A DNA stretch of 64,000 bases from Pleodorina starrii (taxonomy: Eukaryota > Chlorophyta > Chlorophyceae > Chlamydomonadales > Volvocaceae). Of this stretch, positions 31,390-41,959 are shown in pieces. Position 1 is the stretch's first letter. Each line of letters opens with the position of its first letter. The position numbers and the translations under genes are program-made. The stretch is taken from contig BRXU01000031.1 of the NCBI GenBank assembly GCA_030267565.1, positions 744,001-808,000 of the forward strand. Direction: 5' to 3'. The notes under the pieces were generated by a model, which had not been told where the DNA came from, searched no databases, and saw only the letters and a list, made by a program, of their open reading frames with translations.

Positions 31390-31781
31390 CTGCGAGCGAG
31401 TGAGGCCCGGCGGGCGGGACAAGCTATTAGAGAGTATGAATGCATGCGTGGTCAAGGAATGTAAGAGTACAGACTAAATCAAGTACGTACTAGATCTAGT
31501 ACTTTAGGACACTAAATATAGCGACCCTGTATTCGGGAGCCCCTGTCCTTTGGGAATGTGTTGTTGTATATACACGAGGATGTGGCCTAAGCTCTCGGTG
31601 TCTTCAGGCCCGACTTCAAGCAAATACCGAAATGTTAGTTTCCGGAAAAGTTCGGTTCATTCCTGCCTTCAAGCCGGACCCAGCTAGCATGCATGCTCTA
31701 CGTCCTTCCTATATTAGCCTTATATAACACGTCGGCGGGGGCATGGAAACTCTCATTCGTTGTAAGTGCTAGCTCACCCAC

Positions 31782-31908
31782 CTCATCGCGTTGAGCTCCG
31801 TGATGGGCGAGAAGATGCACTTCTCCAGTGCAGCACTACGCAGCGCCAGGTTTGGGTTGAGGCTGGAAACGTTGCGGCTCACGAGCGCCCGGCCCACTCC
31901 GCACGGGT
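31782..31908 (-). CDS. Gene 2 exon H4 (second module)
   Basis: This exon spans 127 nt, open. The start is PCGVGRALV, and Ala replaces Val in LRSAALEKC. The acceptor is TACAG. No intact G exon precedes it: only a G-like donor context is seen near 32360, and the frame there meets a stop. Confidence 0.7.
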
Positions 31909-32453
31909 CTGTACGTTCAGATAGGTTGGGTGCATGCACGCACTGTTCAAATCAAGGTCGCGGATGCGTGGCGGTGATCGGCCAGATCGGCATTCTACGG
32001 CGATACCTATCACCGAAAACATCAACCAACCAACCTTTTTTCCTTTGGCCACGTGCCCGCAGCAAGGATCGGGGTTCGCAAGACACCACACGCCGAGCCC
32101 AGCTAGCACTTTTTTCCTTGCGGGCCCCCGCCCGGCCCAAGTACTTCAGCAGTTATGACGATTGACGAATAAAGAACCATTCCTAAGTATATGTGCCGCC
32201 GATTGCTGCTCTCCTCAACATGGCTATGGTGTGGCCAGATCCACGCACGTCTGCTGCGTGTGCCTTATCCTTATAAACATTTCACACATGTCCTTACAAG
32301 CAAGCCTTTAACAACCAGTAGCTATCTTCCTGACTCCTTGCTTACCTAACAACTGGCTGAAAGCGGAACTTTGAGTGCAATATGTGGATTGATTGGCGGA
32401 TCACAAAGTGAAGGTGCAAGTAAGCGCGTGATCGATGACGGGCGTACGTAGGA

Positions 32454-32590
32454 AAGGAAAGGAAAGGAAAGGAAAGTTCTGGAAAGTTTACGCTGGACCG
32501 TAAGCCCTAGCGTGGGTTAAAGGAACAGACTGATGCCTCATCGGCGGGTACAGCCCATTACCGCGGTGACCGCCTTTTTGACTAAGATAG
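32454..32590 (-). mobile_element. tRNA-derived SINE fragment (copy 5)
   Basis: Only the tail-side 137 bp, with (GGAAA)n on the plus strand. The sequence breaks off at 32590 where the inverted D-E-F block context begins, so it may mark a rearrangement breakpoint. Confidence 0.6.
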
Positions 32591-32751
32591 CTAGCCTGTA
32601 TCGATGCGTGAAGCTTCACAAACCGATTTGCAAACACGTTATTGCCTATTTACCACAGATTCTGTGGTAAATACATTTGGCGAGCTTGTTAATGCATGTT
32701 AATTCCTGTCCAAGCGGTCCCTTTCACGGTGTGATGATGGCCGGTGCATGT

Positions 32752-32998
32752 CAGGGTGGCTATCTTATTTTGCTGAGTATCTACGGCCAGAGATAATCCT
32801 GGCTCAGAAACGCTGAGAGTATCTGTCGGGATCTGTCTAAGAGGGGATTTTCCCGGCTAAACACGGCCCCGGGAGATATCATGCCCCACCTGTGAGGCCG
32901 GATTATCTAAACCTTCAGCTTTTTCCACGGCAAAAGTATCTTCAGATTTCCAAAATTTTCTCCCGAATATATATTCATATCTTAAGATAGCCACCCTG
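32752..32998. mobile_element. hAT-type MITE, copy 2
   Basis: A 247-bp element with TIR CAGGGTGGCTATCTTA and 8-bp duplication GTGCATGT (32744-32751 and 32999-33006). Its right duplication ends 6 bp before exon D4, so the MITE now supplies most of the 3' splice-site upstream context. Confidence 0.85.
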
Positions 32999-33012
32999 GT
33001 GCATGTGTGCAG

Positions 33013-33243
33013 GGGCAACGGGCCGCGCCCGAGCGTGTGCGAGTTCAACACCTACGCCGCCCGCGGGGCCTCCCCGCCCGGCGGTGAAAATGACCCTTTC
33101 CTGGCAGTGGCATGCAAGCGGGACAAGATAACCATCTTATACAATATTACTGGCACACAGTACCGGAGCACGACGGCTGCTCGCATATTGCAGCGCAGGG
33201 CCGTCAGCTGGATGCAAACCAGGAGGAACCTCGTACATCGAAT
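33013..33243 (+). CDS. Inverted exon D4
   Basis: This exon spans 231 nt, open, with the normal acceptor and donor, but on the plus strand, opposite to both genes. It differs from D1 at KITILYNIT and SWMQTRRN. The hAT-type MITE at 32752-32998 lies so close that its right target duplication ends 6 bp before the exon. Confidence 0.7.
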
Positions 33244-34402
33244 GTGAGTGCGTGTAGTGCGTGAGCAATAATCGCGACGACACATGCGCCAATTAAATGC
33301 AAACACGGCGCATTTGAAGCAGCACAAATTGTCACCACGAGTCACGTCAATATGTCGCACCGGCCGCGCCGCTGCTCAATAGGGCAACCAAAGTACCAGT
33401 GACAGCGGCGTTAGGATTGACGTGCGAGGCTAGCACGAAACGTTCGACCGTCAACACGCTCAGGTTCTGTTCAAACGGGGGTCGATTCCAAGAAGGCCGG
33501 CAATGGAACAGTGCCGTACAACATCACGGCTTAGGACTCGTCTGCAAACCACATTTTCGGTTTAACCTAAAATCTAATATTCACAAACATGCACAGAGCG
33601 ATAAATGTATTGGGGCACCCCTTACATGTTGATTAAATATAACCTTTCTGGTCTGAAAGTGAAGGCGATCGAGAGTGTTTATTGCGAGGTTGATATATAT
33701 AGCGGCCAGTCGCATGCGTACGTGTCCATGTGGGGTGGGAGATTAAACATGTTCCCGTCATTTGGGTTACTTACAGCTGTACACGCACGTAATAAACATT
33801 TTTAAGGTCAATGATAACTTCCAGGGTAACTGAAGTGTAGTTGGCCGGGTAACTTAATAGTAACTTGCGGAGAAGGGGTAAGGGTAACTGGGCGGCGGAG
33901 CAACTATCACCCATAGAGAAGTGGGTTGTGAGAAGGTCCGTCGTGACAGGGGAGTAACTAGGTATCTCAGTAACGGTCCAGTTACCTAGTCCTGCCCAGT
34001 GTTCGGGGAGGGGAGGGTAACCCTCAGGAGGGCTGCCCTGGGGCAACTAAGGTGACATGGCAGCTGGACTTCGTTCGGTACATACAGCGGGCCAATCGAA
34101 TTTTACGGACGCCAGCCAAACTGCAGTTTACGGATAGATAAAAAAAGCGTTCACGAAGGAAATATCCTCTCGAGAGTGTTACAATTACCCTAACATGGAA
34201 ACCCCAGCTGAAAACCCTAAAACGCTAAAACCCTACAGTACTCTGTGCTTCAATTACGGCTATAGGCTGTTGGCTCTGCCATTCCCCAGCCAAATGCTAA
34301 GCCCTCTCGTTGAGTCTACTCATAAATCTGAAGCCCCCTGTAACATCCGCAACGACAACTTCGATCGATCGATCGGTGCACCTGCATGGCATGCGCTCGC
34401 AG

Positions 34403-34507
34403 ATCGCTCCGCCACACGCCCGCGTGGCACCACCCCTCCGTCAACATCACAGAGCCCCCCGAGTTCAGTCTGGTGGACGACCTGGTGTGCCTGCCGCTGG
34501 AAGAAAT
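34403..34507 (+). CDS. Inverted exon E4
   Basis: This exon spans 105 nt, open, on the plus strand. One change removes the conserved Thr sequon context (VNITEPP for VNITQPP keeps NIT). The D4-E4 intron shares a block at 33820-34140 with the D2-E2 intron of gene 1 (6790-7190), so introns moved with the exons. Confidence 0.68.
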
Positions 34508-35054
34508 GTGAGTACACACGTACATGATAAGCCATATGAGGAGGACGGACGACGTAGGAGGAACGAATAGATAGGGCCATACCTGGGGATTCATCAGTTG
34601 ATAGGTTCGTTGCCTCTGTGACCATGAACAAACAAGTTCGTTGGGTTGGGTTAGTTGGGCTGGGTTTGGTTGGCATATATACGGTGATGACGGCGCTGCA
34701 GCACAGGACGCACTGCTTGCGCTGCGGTAACCGTTTCTGGTTGTCAATAACATTAACACGAACAAATCTGTACACCGCCTGCCACTTGATGGTGCATGTC
34801 GTCAGCATAGCTATGTGTGTTCAATAGGAACACCTCAGAACCCTAGGTGCTCAGGAAACATTCTCGTCAGAAAATTGACGAATCGACCTCCCCACGAATG
34901 TTCCAGCAGCTCTCGCAAGTCTCTCGCTCGCTTCGTGAGTGGCTCTGGAAAGTCCAACAATCCGGCTCCCGGATCCCCGATCCACGCACCGCATGTATGG
35001 CTTATTAGACATCATAATTTTATATACCCAGCATCAACCCGTCACAGCACTGAC

Positions 35055-36260
35055 CAGGGTGGCTATCTTATTTTTTGGGCGGGGCCCCAGCGCGAAGCGC
35101 CCAGGGGGGCCCCGCCCTGTAGGATTGCCCATGTCCGTGTCTGGGTTCTGGGTTCTGGGATCTGGGATGGAAGTAATTGGACAAGTGCAGACTTTCGGCC
35201 AACGGAAAGGCTGCATAAGTAAAAGATTACATTCTTTATTGCACGGTAAATTTATTATTGGAACCCAACATCGCACGAGTACAAACCAGTTTGGCAGTCT
35301 CCATGGACCGAGGCCGAGGTCAAACCAACACCTCTCGGCCTATAATTAATTCCAGAAGAGTCATCGTTCCTTAAAGTGGAATTCTGACATGACGGCGTGA
35401 AATGAATCTTCGTTTCGGCAAGCAACCAACTATGTTTGCATTGCGAACATTCTTCCCGCGACCACACCACAGCAGCTCTGCTAGCCGGTCCGATCGTCTT
35501 GACGCATATTACTATTACAAAGGTTGCCATGAGGGGCAAACTGCTGGTTGTTGGACGCCAAGCCGCCGATGCACGCACGATTCATCTGCGGGCCGCTCAA
35601 CAAGTCCAGTCGGCAACCTAGGGGACTTCTACATTCCCTGTCCTAATGTTTTCAAGCCTCCTCTACGACGAATACCTCGGTAGCGAAGACTGTGCACTCT
35701 CGTCGGCAACTGCACGTCATCATCGCGACCCTCTCAAACAGTTCCGCTGTCCTTCTATTGGCAAGTCAGCCTGCGTGATGTGTGAATGATACACTGCATG
35801 TCTACTGTCAAGTAACTTCAGCCAATGCGCTGGCCGGAAGAGTTGCACAGTGCCGAGACGGCGCGCGATGCTAAACATGGGGCGGATTGCTGAAAGCTCT
35901 GGCTGTCTATCAGCAGGAATGTTGACACTCTCACACTTCACGCCCTCGCCGCCCTAGCACTCAACTTAACCCGTACGGATTTAGTGGGGCCCCGCCCTTT
36001 TTCCGGCTTCAAGGAAGCCGACACCAACCCCTTGTCTGAGTATCTACGGCCGGAGATACTCCTGGCTCAAAAGTGCTGAGAGTATCTGTCAGGATCTGTC
36101 CAGGAGGGGATTTTCCCGGCAAAACACAGCCCCGGGAGATATCATGCCCACCTGTGAGGCTGGATTACCTAAACCTTCAGCTTCTTGCACGGCAAAAGTA
36201 TCTTCAAATTTCCAAAACTTTCTCCCGAATATATATTCATATCTTAAGATAGCCACCCTG
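35055..36260. mobile_element. hAT-type MITE, copy 3 (host of GC-hairpin copy 4)
   Basis: The MITE ends are separated by the nested 1-kb element. The outer 8-bp duplication GCACTGAC is exact (35047-35054 and 36261-36268), which proves the two halves belong to one insertion. Confidence 0.85.
35072..36034 (+). mobile_element. GC-hairpin element, copy 4, nested in a MITE
   Basis: It is inserted after CTTATTTT of the hAT-type MITE at 35055-36260, and the MITE resumes with CTGAGTATC. This defines the element edges to within a few bases. Confidence 0.75.
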
Positions 36261-36420
36261 GCACTGACACAAGCACTTCGGTGCGTGCCTAGCGCACATA
36301 TGCATGTCATGCATACTCTTGCTGGAAACACTTTAACTGCTATAATAATTGCTATAACACTGTTGCGTGTACAATACTCCCATGTGTCCGTTGCGCATCT
36401 ACTGCAAATCTCGTCCACAG

Positions 36421-36510
36421 CTACTTCGAGGACGTGGCCTTTCGAGCCGAGCACGAGCTGCTGGCCGTCAATCCTGACCGGAGGGGAGCGAACGGCACGA
36501 CATATGATCT
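36421..36510 (+). CDS. Inverted exon F4
   Basis: This exon spans 90 nt, open, on the plus strand, with CCACAG acceptor and GTAAGATG donor. It ends GANGTTYDL where other copies have GANGTIYDL. The LINE 3' tail begins about 350 bp further on. Confidence 0.68.
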
Positions 36511-36857
36511 GTAAGATGCGTGGAGGCGAGGGAAGCCCGCCGGGGCTACAAATCGTACAAGTATTTTAGTTATCGTAGTATCGTTGTTATCGTAGTATCG
36601 TACTAGTATCTTAGTTATGCTTTCAAACAAAACCATGTCATTTTACAAGGTCCAAGTTCCAAGCAAGAGCAGGGGCGTCTGCACAAGCCAATGCATGCAT
36701 GGGGCCATGGACGCGGACGGAATGCATGCCATTGAATGCCATTGAGTACAGGTAGATGCATGTGTGCCGTACAACCTGGGATAGGTACGTAGCGATGGAC
36801 GGGCTGCGCCCTGTATGTGGCTGAGGGCACGCTTATCTACTGATGTAAGGCAGTTTA

Positions 36858-39800
36858 TAATAATAATAATAATAATGATACGCCCGGCCGGTAGCCGAGG
36901 CGTGGGTTATGGGAGCAGAGGGGGTGGGGTGACGGGTTTCCCCGGTCCCAGCCCCCCCCACCACCGCAAGGAACTTAAGACTTGTCCCACGTTGGTTACG
37001 TGCCGGCCGGTGTCGGTTCCGCATGGGGGTTGCGTTCCATTTGTCTGCGGGTTATAACGATAGTGTTGAGTGTCCTAACTGCATGGTCGTGGAGGTCGTT
37101 GCAGCATGCTCGGGCTTCCTTGCTGCCCGTGCCTAGGGTGTGGAGTAGAGGGCGTAGGTCCTTCCTGATAGTACCCGCAAAGCCGAGGCTGATGGCTTCC
37201 TGTGTTGTGTAGCGGACCTTCCATCCGGCTTCCGTGAGGAGTTTGGCCAGTTCTGCGTGTTGTACGGCCTTGTCGTGCTGTTTCTGTGTGTGGTTGGTGT
37301 CGGCGGTGTAGCCGACCTCAACAATGTGTACGGTGTGCTGGCTAGGGTCCTGAGGTCCCTTGTACCCTTGCGCTTGCGTTTCATGGAGGGGGATGTCGGG
37401 TATAAGGAGTATATCGGGCCTGAGTTTGAGGCGTTTCTCATCCTCAATACTCGGGAGCAGCCATTTGGGCAGGCGTGTGCCGGCCACGTAGTCTGGTCGG
37501 GTGTCCGCGGGGCCGGCGTCCATTACAATGTAACAGCCTCCATTGGACCCACGGGCTAGCGTACTGGTAATGTTTTGGACCGCCTTGTTGTGCCGCTGTA
37601 TGTATAGGGCTCGCATGCGGGGGTGAAGGCAGCCTCCGAGGATGTGCGCCCCTGAGTCGAGTTGGTTGCATAGGGGGCAATGTCCCGACGAGGCAGGGCG
37701 GCCAGGTGCCACTGGTTTTTTAAATCGCCTCGCAAGCTTGGCGCTCCATAGCTGGCCGTATAGGTAGTCGAAGCACCGTTTAACGTGCTTGTGTCGGCCC
37801 GCCTTGCGCTGTAGAGTCCGAGTGCTGGTGCTTATGTCGAGGTCGGGCAGAGTGTTGGCGACGTATTTCATGTAATCTGTTTCGTTCGTGTATCCCGAGT
37901 GCGTTTCCGGGCTGACCAAGGACTCGATACCGCGGTTAAGGTCGTTTGCATAGTGCCCAGCGTTCTTCTCAGGCCCAGCCATTTTCCGCAGCCACCAGTG
38001 TTGACTTCGAGGATTATTGTCTGAGGTCTCGGTTGCGCTCAGCGCGTCGGGGTCTAGCTTGGAGAGTCCTCGCGCGGCTCGTACGGCTGCTTTGTCCGCT
38101 TTCTCGTTGTAAGTTACCCCAGTGTGGGCTTTCACTTTAAGCAAAGATGTCTTCAGGTTACAAGCCGCTCGTCGTTTAAGGATTAATACGATTTCCTCAA
38201 GCAGCGCCTTGTGCTTACTAAGCTGAAGCTTATGTGGGTTGTTTATCATCTTTTTAATGAGATGTAGCGACGCGGCAGAGTCCGTCCATATAGTTAGGTG
38301 AGCTTCGTCGTGCAGCGTGCCTCTGCGCATCTGGAGTCCTTGATGGATGGCACTCAGTTCGCACCGTGTAATAGTTTGGCAGCCCTGGTGGCCTGCGTTC
38401 ACATTGATGTGGAGCGTTGTGTTGGTAAGTGCGTCGACGGCCGCGGCCCCCAGGAGATGTCTTTCCTCGTCGCCATCTTTGATTTTTTGCACTGACCCGT
38501 CTGTGTATATGGCGTCTTGGGCGTTGTATCGCAGAGCATATTTGGCAGGAAATGCCAGGAACGCGGCGCTTCCCTCTTCCGTGGAGAGGTTGTCGCACGT
38601 GCGGGAGGGAGCTGCCGCGGCGGGTGGCTTCTCGGTCATACTACGCAGCCGCTTGCGCACCCATTGGGGTGGCGTCCAAGAGAGGGCGGGGCCAGTGGCG
38701 ACGTGGCGGGCTGCCGTCATAGCAAGCGCTCTGCGGAGGCTGGTACCGTACGCGCGGCCGGATTCATTGCTAACCAGGAGTAGGGTGAGTCCGTTTGGGT
38801 AGGGTTTTGGAGCGTCTACGCTCACTTCGCTGTAAAGGTCCCCCGTTCCTGAAAATGCGTCTATTGTACCGATCATGGTGACCAGCGGGTGGGTGAGGTA
38901 GCGGGTGTAGGGCGCCGTTTGGGACGTGGGCAGCAGGAGTAGGGTAGCGGTGGGGTTATCTGTGCTCCGTGTCGCGTCGGCCCAGCCTAGCGCCCATCGC
39001 AGTGCATGATGCCCCTCGTCCGGCTTAGGTTCAGGGTGCGCGACGGATACGCCCGTGCACGGTTGCGAATACGCGTCGTGGTTGGCTCCGAAGAGCTGAT
39101 CTTCTGGGTACCGCGAGTAGTAGATGGCGGTGCTGTCTGCTACGTTGAGGGGGGATGCAAAGCGCTCTGTTGCGGCGCCCAGCGCGGTCATGAGGCGTTT
39201 CATCAGCCGTTCAGATATCCTCCGCTCATGGGCCTCTCGAATGGGGTGTGCTTTGGTGCCCCCTCCGTCCCGATACCGCAGGAGGAGGCGTGCGACATCC
39301 TCCGCGAAGCCACCCGCGGCCGCGATCTGTGCGTGCTCTTCCGGGCGTTTCTGTTGGGCGTCGCTGTACCGGAGCCACAGGCTGCGGAGGCGGCTTGCCG
39401 ACACCTGGCCGACGCAGCGCCCTTGGGGATCGTACACGAATGCCATCCCAATGGCTTGCAGTCCATCGGGTATGTCCCCGCTGCCGTCCCATGGTACATG
39501 CCTGTGTGTGCCGTTACGATTGCCAATTTGGACCGTATACCGCCCCGGCGGGTGGATGTCCCGGTCCGGGTTACCCGGGTGTACGTTGATTTCGACAAAC
39601 TGCCGTAGGAGACGTTGGCCTCGGGTCACGTTGAGGCATTCAGTCTCCCATCTACCTTGCTGTTGCCATTCCGTCAGGTGGTGGTCGCGTGCATTTTCCA
39701 TCCGACCGGGGTCCTGTTCGGCCTCAACGGCGCGCCGATGCCGGAATGCATTCAGCAGCTCTGTCCAGTTGTCTTGCGAGGCCAGTCGCGACTCCTCATC

Positions 39801-39878
39801 TTCGGTGGGGGCCCATTCTACCTCGACAGGCAGTTTATAGATAGGCAGGGCCAGCGCGGTAGGGCCTGCGGTGTCAAG
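36858..39878 (-). mobile_element. 5'-truncated LINE, RNase H/RLE type
   Basis: The minus strand runs from about 39878, where an upstream stop ends the frame, through the open frame to a 3' tail of (ATT)7 at 36858-36880. No reverse transcriptase is present, consistent with 5' truncation during integration. Confidence 0.7.
36996..39701 (-). CDS. LINE polyprotein C-terminal part: RNase H, CCHC and restriction-like endonuclease
   Basis: A 901-residue uninterrupted frame; in-frame sequence continues upstream of this ATG to about 39876, so the ATG is not necessarily the native start. Residues 1-390 are unassigned. An RNase H domain at about 398-545 has all four acidic residues in context: D401 (YTDGS), E448 (RCELSA), D474 (WTDSA) and D536 (EKADKA), with KAHTG before the last. 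A zinc motif C675-x2-C678-x7-H686-x4-C691 is followed by a restriction-like endonuclease signature, R761-P-D763 and E795 (HIVEVGY). CCHC plus RLE is the C-terminal arrangement of early-branching LINEs, and together with RNase H it matches Dualen/RandI of Chlamydomonas (established knowledge). The frame is intact, so this copy is young or recently active. Confidence 0.7.
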   Translation of the reverse strand: MENARDHHLTEWQQQGRWETECLNVTRGQRLLRQFVEINVHPGNPDRDIHPPGRYTVQIGNRNGTHRHVPWDGSGDIPDGLQAIGMAFVYDPQGRCVGQVSASRLRSLWLRYSDAQQKRPEEHAQIAAAGGFAEDVARLLLRYRDGGGTKAHPIREAHERRISERLMKRLMTALGAATERFASPLNVADSTAIYYSRYPEDQLFGANHDAYSQPCTGVSVAHPEPKPDEGHHALRWALGWADATRSTDNPTATLLLLPTSQTAPYTRYLTHPLVTMIGTIDAFSGTGDLYSEVSVDAPKPYPNGLTLLLVSNESGRAYGTSLRRALAMTAARHVATGPALSWTPPQWVRKRLRSMTEKPPAAAAPSRTCDNLSTEEGSAAFLAFPAKYALRYNAQDAIYTDGSVQKIKDGDEERHLLGAAAVDALTNTTLHINVNAGHQGCQTITRCELSAIHQGLQMRRGTLHDEAHLTIWTDSAASLHLIKKMINNPHKLQLSKHKALLEEIVLILKRRAACNLKTSLLKVKAHTGVTYNEKADKAAVRAARGLSKLDPDALSATETSDNNPRSQHWWLRKMAGPEKNAGHYANDLNRGIESLVSPETHSGYTNETDYMKYVANTLPDLDISTSTRTLQRKAGRHKHVKRCFDYLYGQLWSAKLARRFKKPVAPGRPASSGHCPLCNQLDSGAHILGGCLHPRMRALYIQRHNKAVQNITSTLARGSNGGCYIVMDAGPADTRPDYVAGTRLPKWLLPSIEDEKRLKLRPDILLIPDIPLHETQAQGYKGPQDPSQHTVHIVEVGYTADTNHTQKQHDKAVQHAELAKLLTEAGWKVRYTTQEAISLGFAGTIRKDLRPLLHTLGTGSKEARACCNDLHDHAVRTLNTIVITRRQMERNPHAEPTPAGT

Positions 39879-39974
39879 TCAAGCGGATTGGGTGGGGGAG
39901 GGGGATGGGCGGGATGCGTCGATCGGTAGGTTGGCTTTCAAAATACATTATTTACGTACTCCTCTGTTTTGTGG

Positions 39975-40236
39975 CAGGGTGGCAATATCATTTTTAGGAG
40001 TATCTGTCACTGGAGATACGCCTGGCTAAGAAGTGCTGAAAGTATCTGTCTATGCATGGGTGGATTTTCCCTTCGTGCGGCTGGGAATTTGTGAACGGAT
40101 CGAACTGCCGTGATGCCTTTCCAGGCATCCAAAACGTCTTATCTTTCAGATCGTTCCTCAATTTGAAGGCAAAAGTATCTTCAAATTCCCCAAAATTTTC
40201 TACCCTTTATATCCATATCTTAAGATAGCCACCCTG
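39975..40236. mobile_element. hAT-type MITE, copy 4 (diverged)
   Basis: CAGGGTGGC and TAAGATAGCCACCCTG ends with a strongly diverged interior and no matching 8-bp flanks. It abuts a fragment of C-D intron at 40240-40340. Confidence 0.65.
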
Positions 40237-40849
40237 TGAACAACCCGTTGACAATACTGCCATCATAAAGTCGGACCGCTTGGCCAGGAAGACTGGGCAG
40301 GCAGTTCGTGATGCCTCAGTGAGCGCCTTCGGAAGAGGTCGGAACGAAAGGCAAAGTAATGCGCAAGCAAGTGTGTGGTTCGTGCGCCTTGCTTGGGGAG
40401 CGCATTACTATCCCCCTATAGCTACATACCTGCTCAACACCCACCTATTCAAGCTGTTTGATTCGTTAGTTGTGTGTCTTCATCGACCTGAACTTCCGTC
40501 CCCCGGTTTTGCTCATTCCTGTTTTGATGATTTGTGCTGTCTACGCACGCCCATGCGGGTGTGGAAGCGAGCTTTTACCCTGTCTGGTCTTTCCATCATT
40601 CCCGGTTATTATTTCTTATTCAGTTGACCCGCTGGCTTTATCTGTCTACCTTCTTCGACAAGCAAGAATCCATATAAGTATGTATGTGGCGGGCGGCGCT
40701 CAAAGCATGCACAAATGTAATCTCTTTCGAGGCAAAATAAGGCCCTACAGCACGCAACAAACAATACCAATAACAAAAATAACCAGATGGGGATAGCCCT
40801 TCCCTATAGCAGTCAAACCGCCCTTAAGGGCAAAATATGGCCTTACGGT

Positions 40850-41240
40850 GTGCCCTTAAGGTCCAACCGCCCTAGCATGTTCAACGCCAAAACGTGTTTG
40901 GAAATAATTATTTATGCTTATTAAGCAGTATAAAAGCAATAGCCGCAGAAAAGCAGACCTCCCAAGTCAAATCCGTTCACATGCCTTGGTCACCCGTCCG
41001 GTCACAGTATTTTTGGTGTTGTCTTGTTGCATTTTGTACTTATACTAAGTAGTGCATATAAATACTCCAGCTTGGCTGATTGAAAGTGTCCTAACCTTAG
41101 TCGGTCTGAAGGGCAACCATGGTTGCCCTCCTCCAGCGTTCATAGTGAAGGTCACGAGTTTTGAAGGACGATGTCTAGGTTATCAATATGAACAGTATTA
41201 ACTGTATTGGCGAGTACTGCAGCAGCTGCGGAAGCGACTT
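40850..41240 (+). repeat. Internal direct repeat, left copy
   Basis: It matches 45628-45900 at roughly 80% with indels and includes the perfect palindrome GGGCAACCATGGTTGCCC. It may be the start of one of two related, nested elements. Confidence 0.6.
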
Positions 41241-41959
41241 CGCGGAAATGGTTGTGCAGCTTGCCGCGGGAATAGCGCAAATGTAGAAGGACGCATGCAG
41301 GGTAAACGTCCTCTTCTATCTGCTTGCACGGGCTATTGCAAGGAGCAGGCCGGGCACTGTGCTGCAAAGGCGCGACGGGTTCGCAAACGCCCCTGCGGAC
41401 GCCTCGCCCTCCATCATGTATAAGCTGGAGTTTACACATATCTCACAGCTGAGAGGGGGCCACTGCAATTGAGTCCGACCGCGCGTGCCGGTGTCCGACC
41501 GCGCGTGCCGACCGCTGCTGGCATAACCCCCTGGCCCCCAACCTGGCGCATCGCAAGCCGGATAGCGGCGGCCCAATGCCCCAGGTGTGCGGGTTAGTTG
41601 TGCAGCGCTGTCGCGCCCGAAGCGTCCAACAGCACCCCCTTTCCCTTCCTCGGGCGGGTGTGCAGTCCGTTGCAGTGCTGTCTCGTGAACTTGTTGGTTT
41701 GGGTTGGTCCGGCGGCTGCACGGCCGTGCACCGTCAACCTCCTCGGTAAGGTAACAGTACCGTAACAGCGTCTCTGGCTTACTCTCATCGCCATTGCCCG
41801 TAGCCGGGCAGGGCTAGGTGGGTTGAGCTTCAGCAGCCTGTCCGGTGTTTGTCAACACCCTCAACAAGGATCTCCATGTCCAGGATTTCAAGCTTCCGAC
41901 CGCTGACGGCGGGGCTTCATTGTCGCACATAAGGCTGGACGGGGGTTTGGGTTGGGTCG

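Noticed and set aside
32340..32420. Exon G4 of gene 2
   Set aside because: A G-like donor context is seen, but the required frame meets TGA about 20 codons upstream and the conserved WVCN motif is absent.
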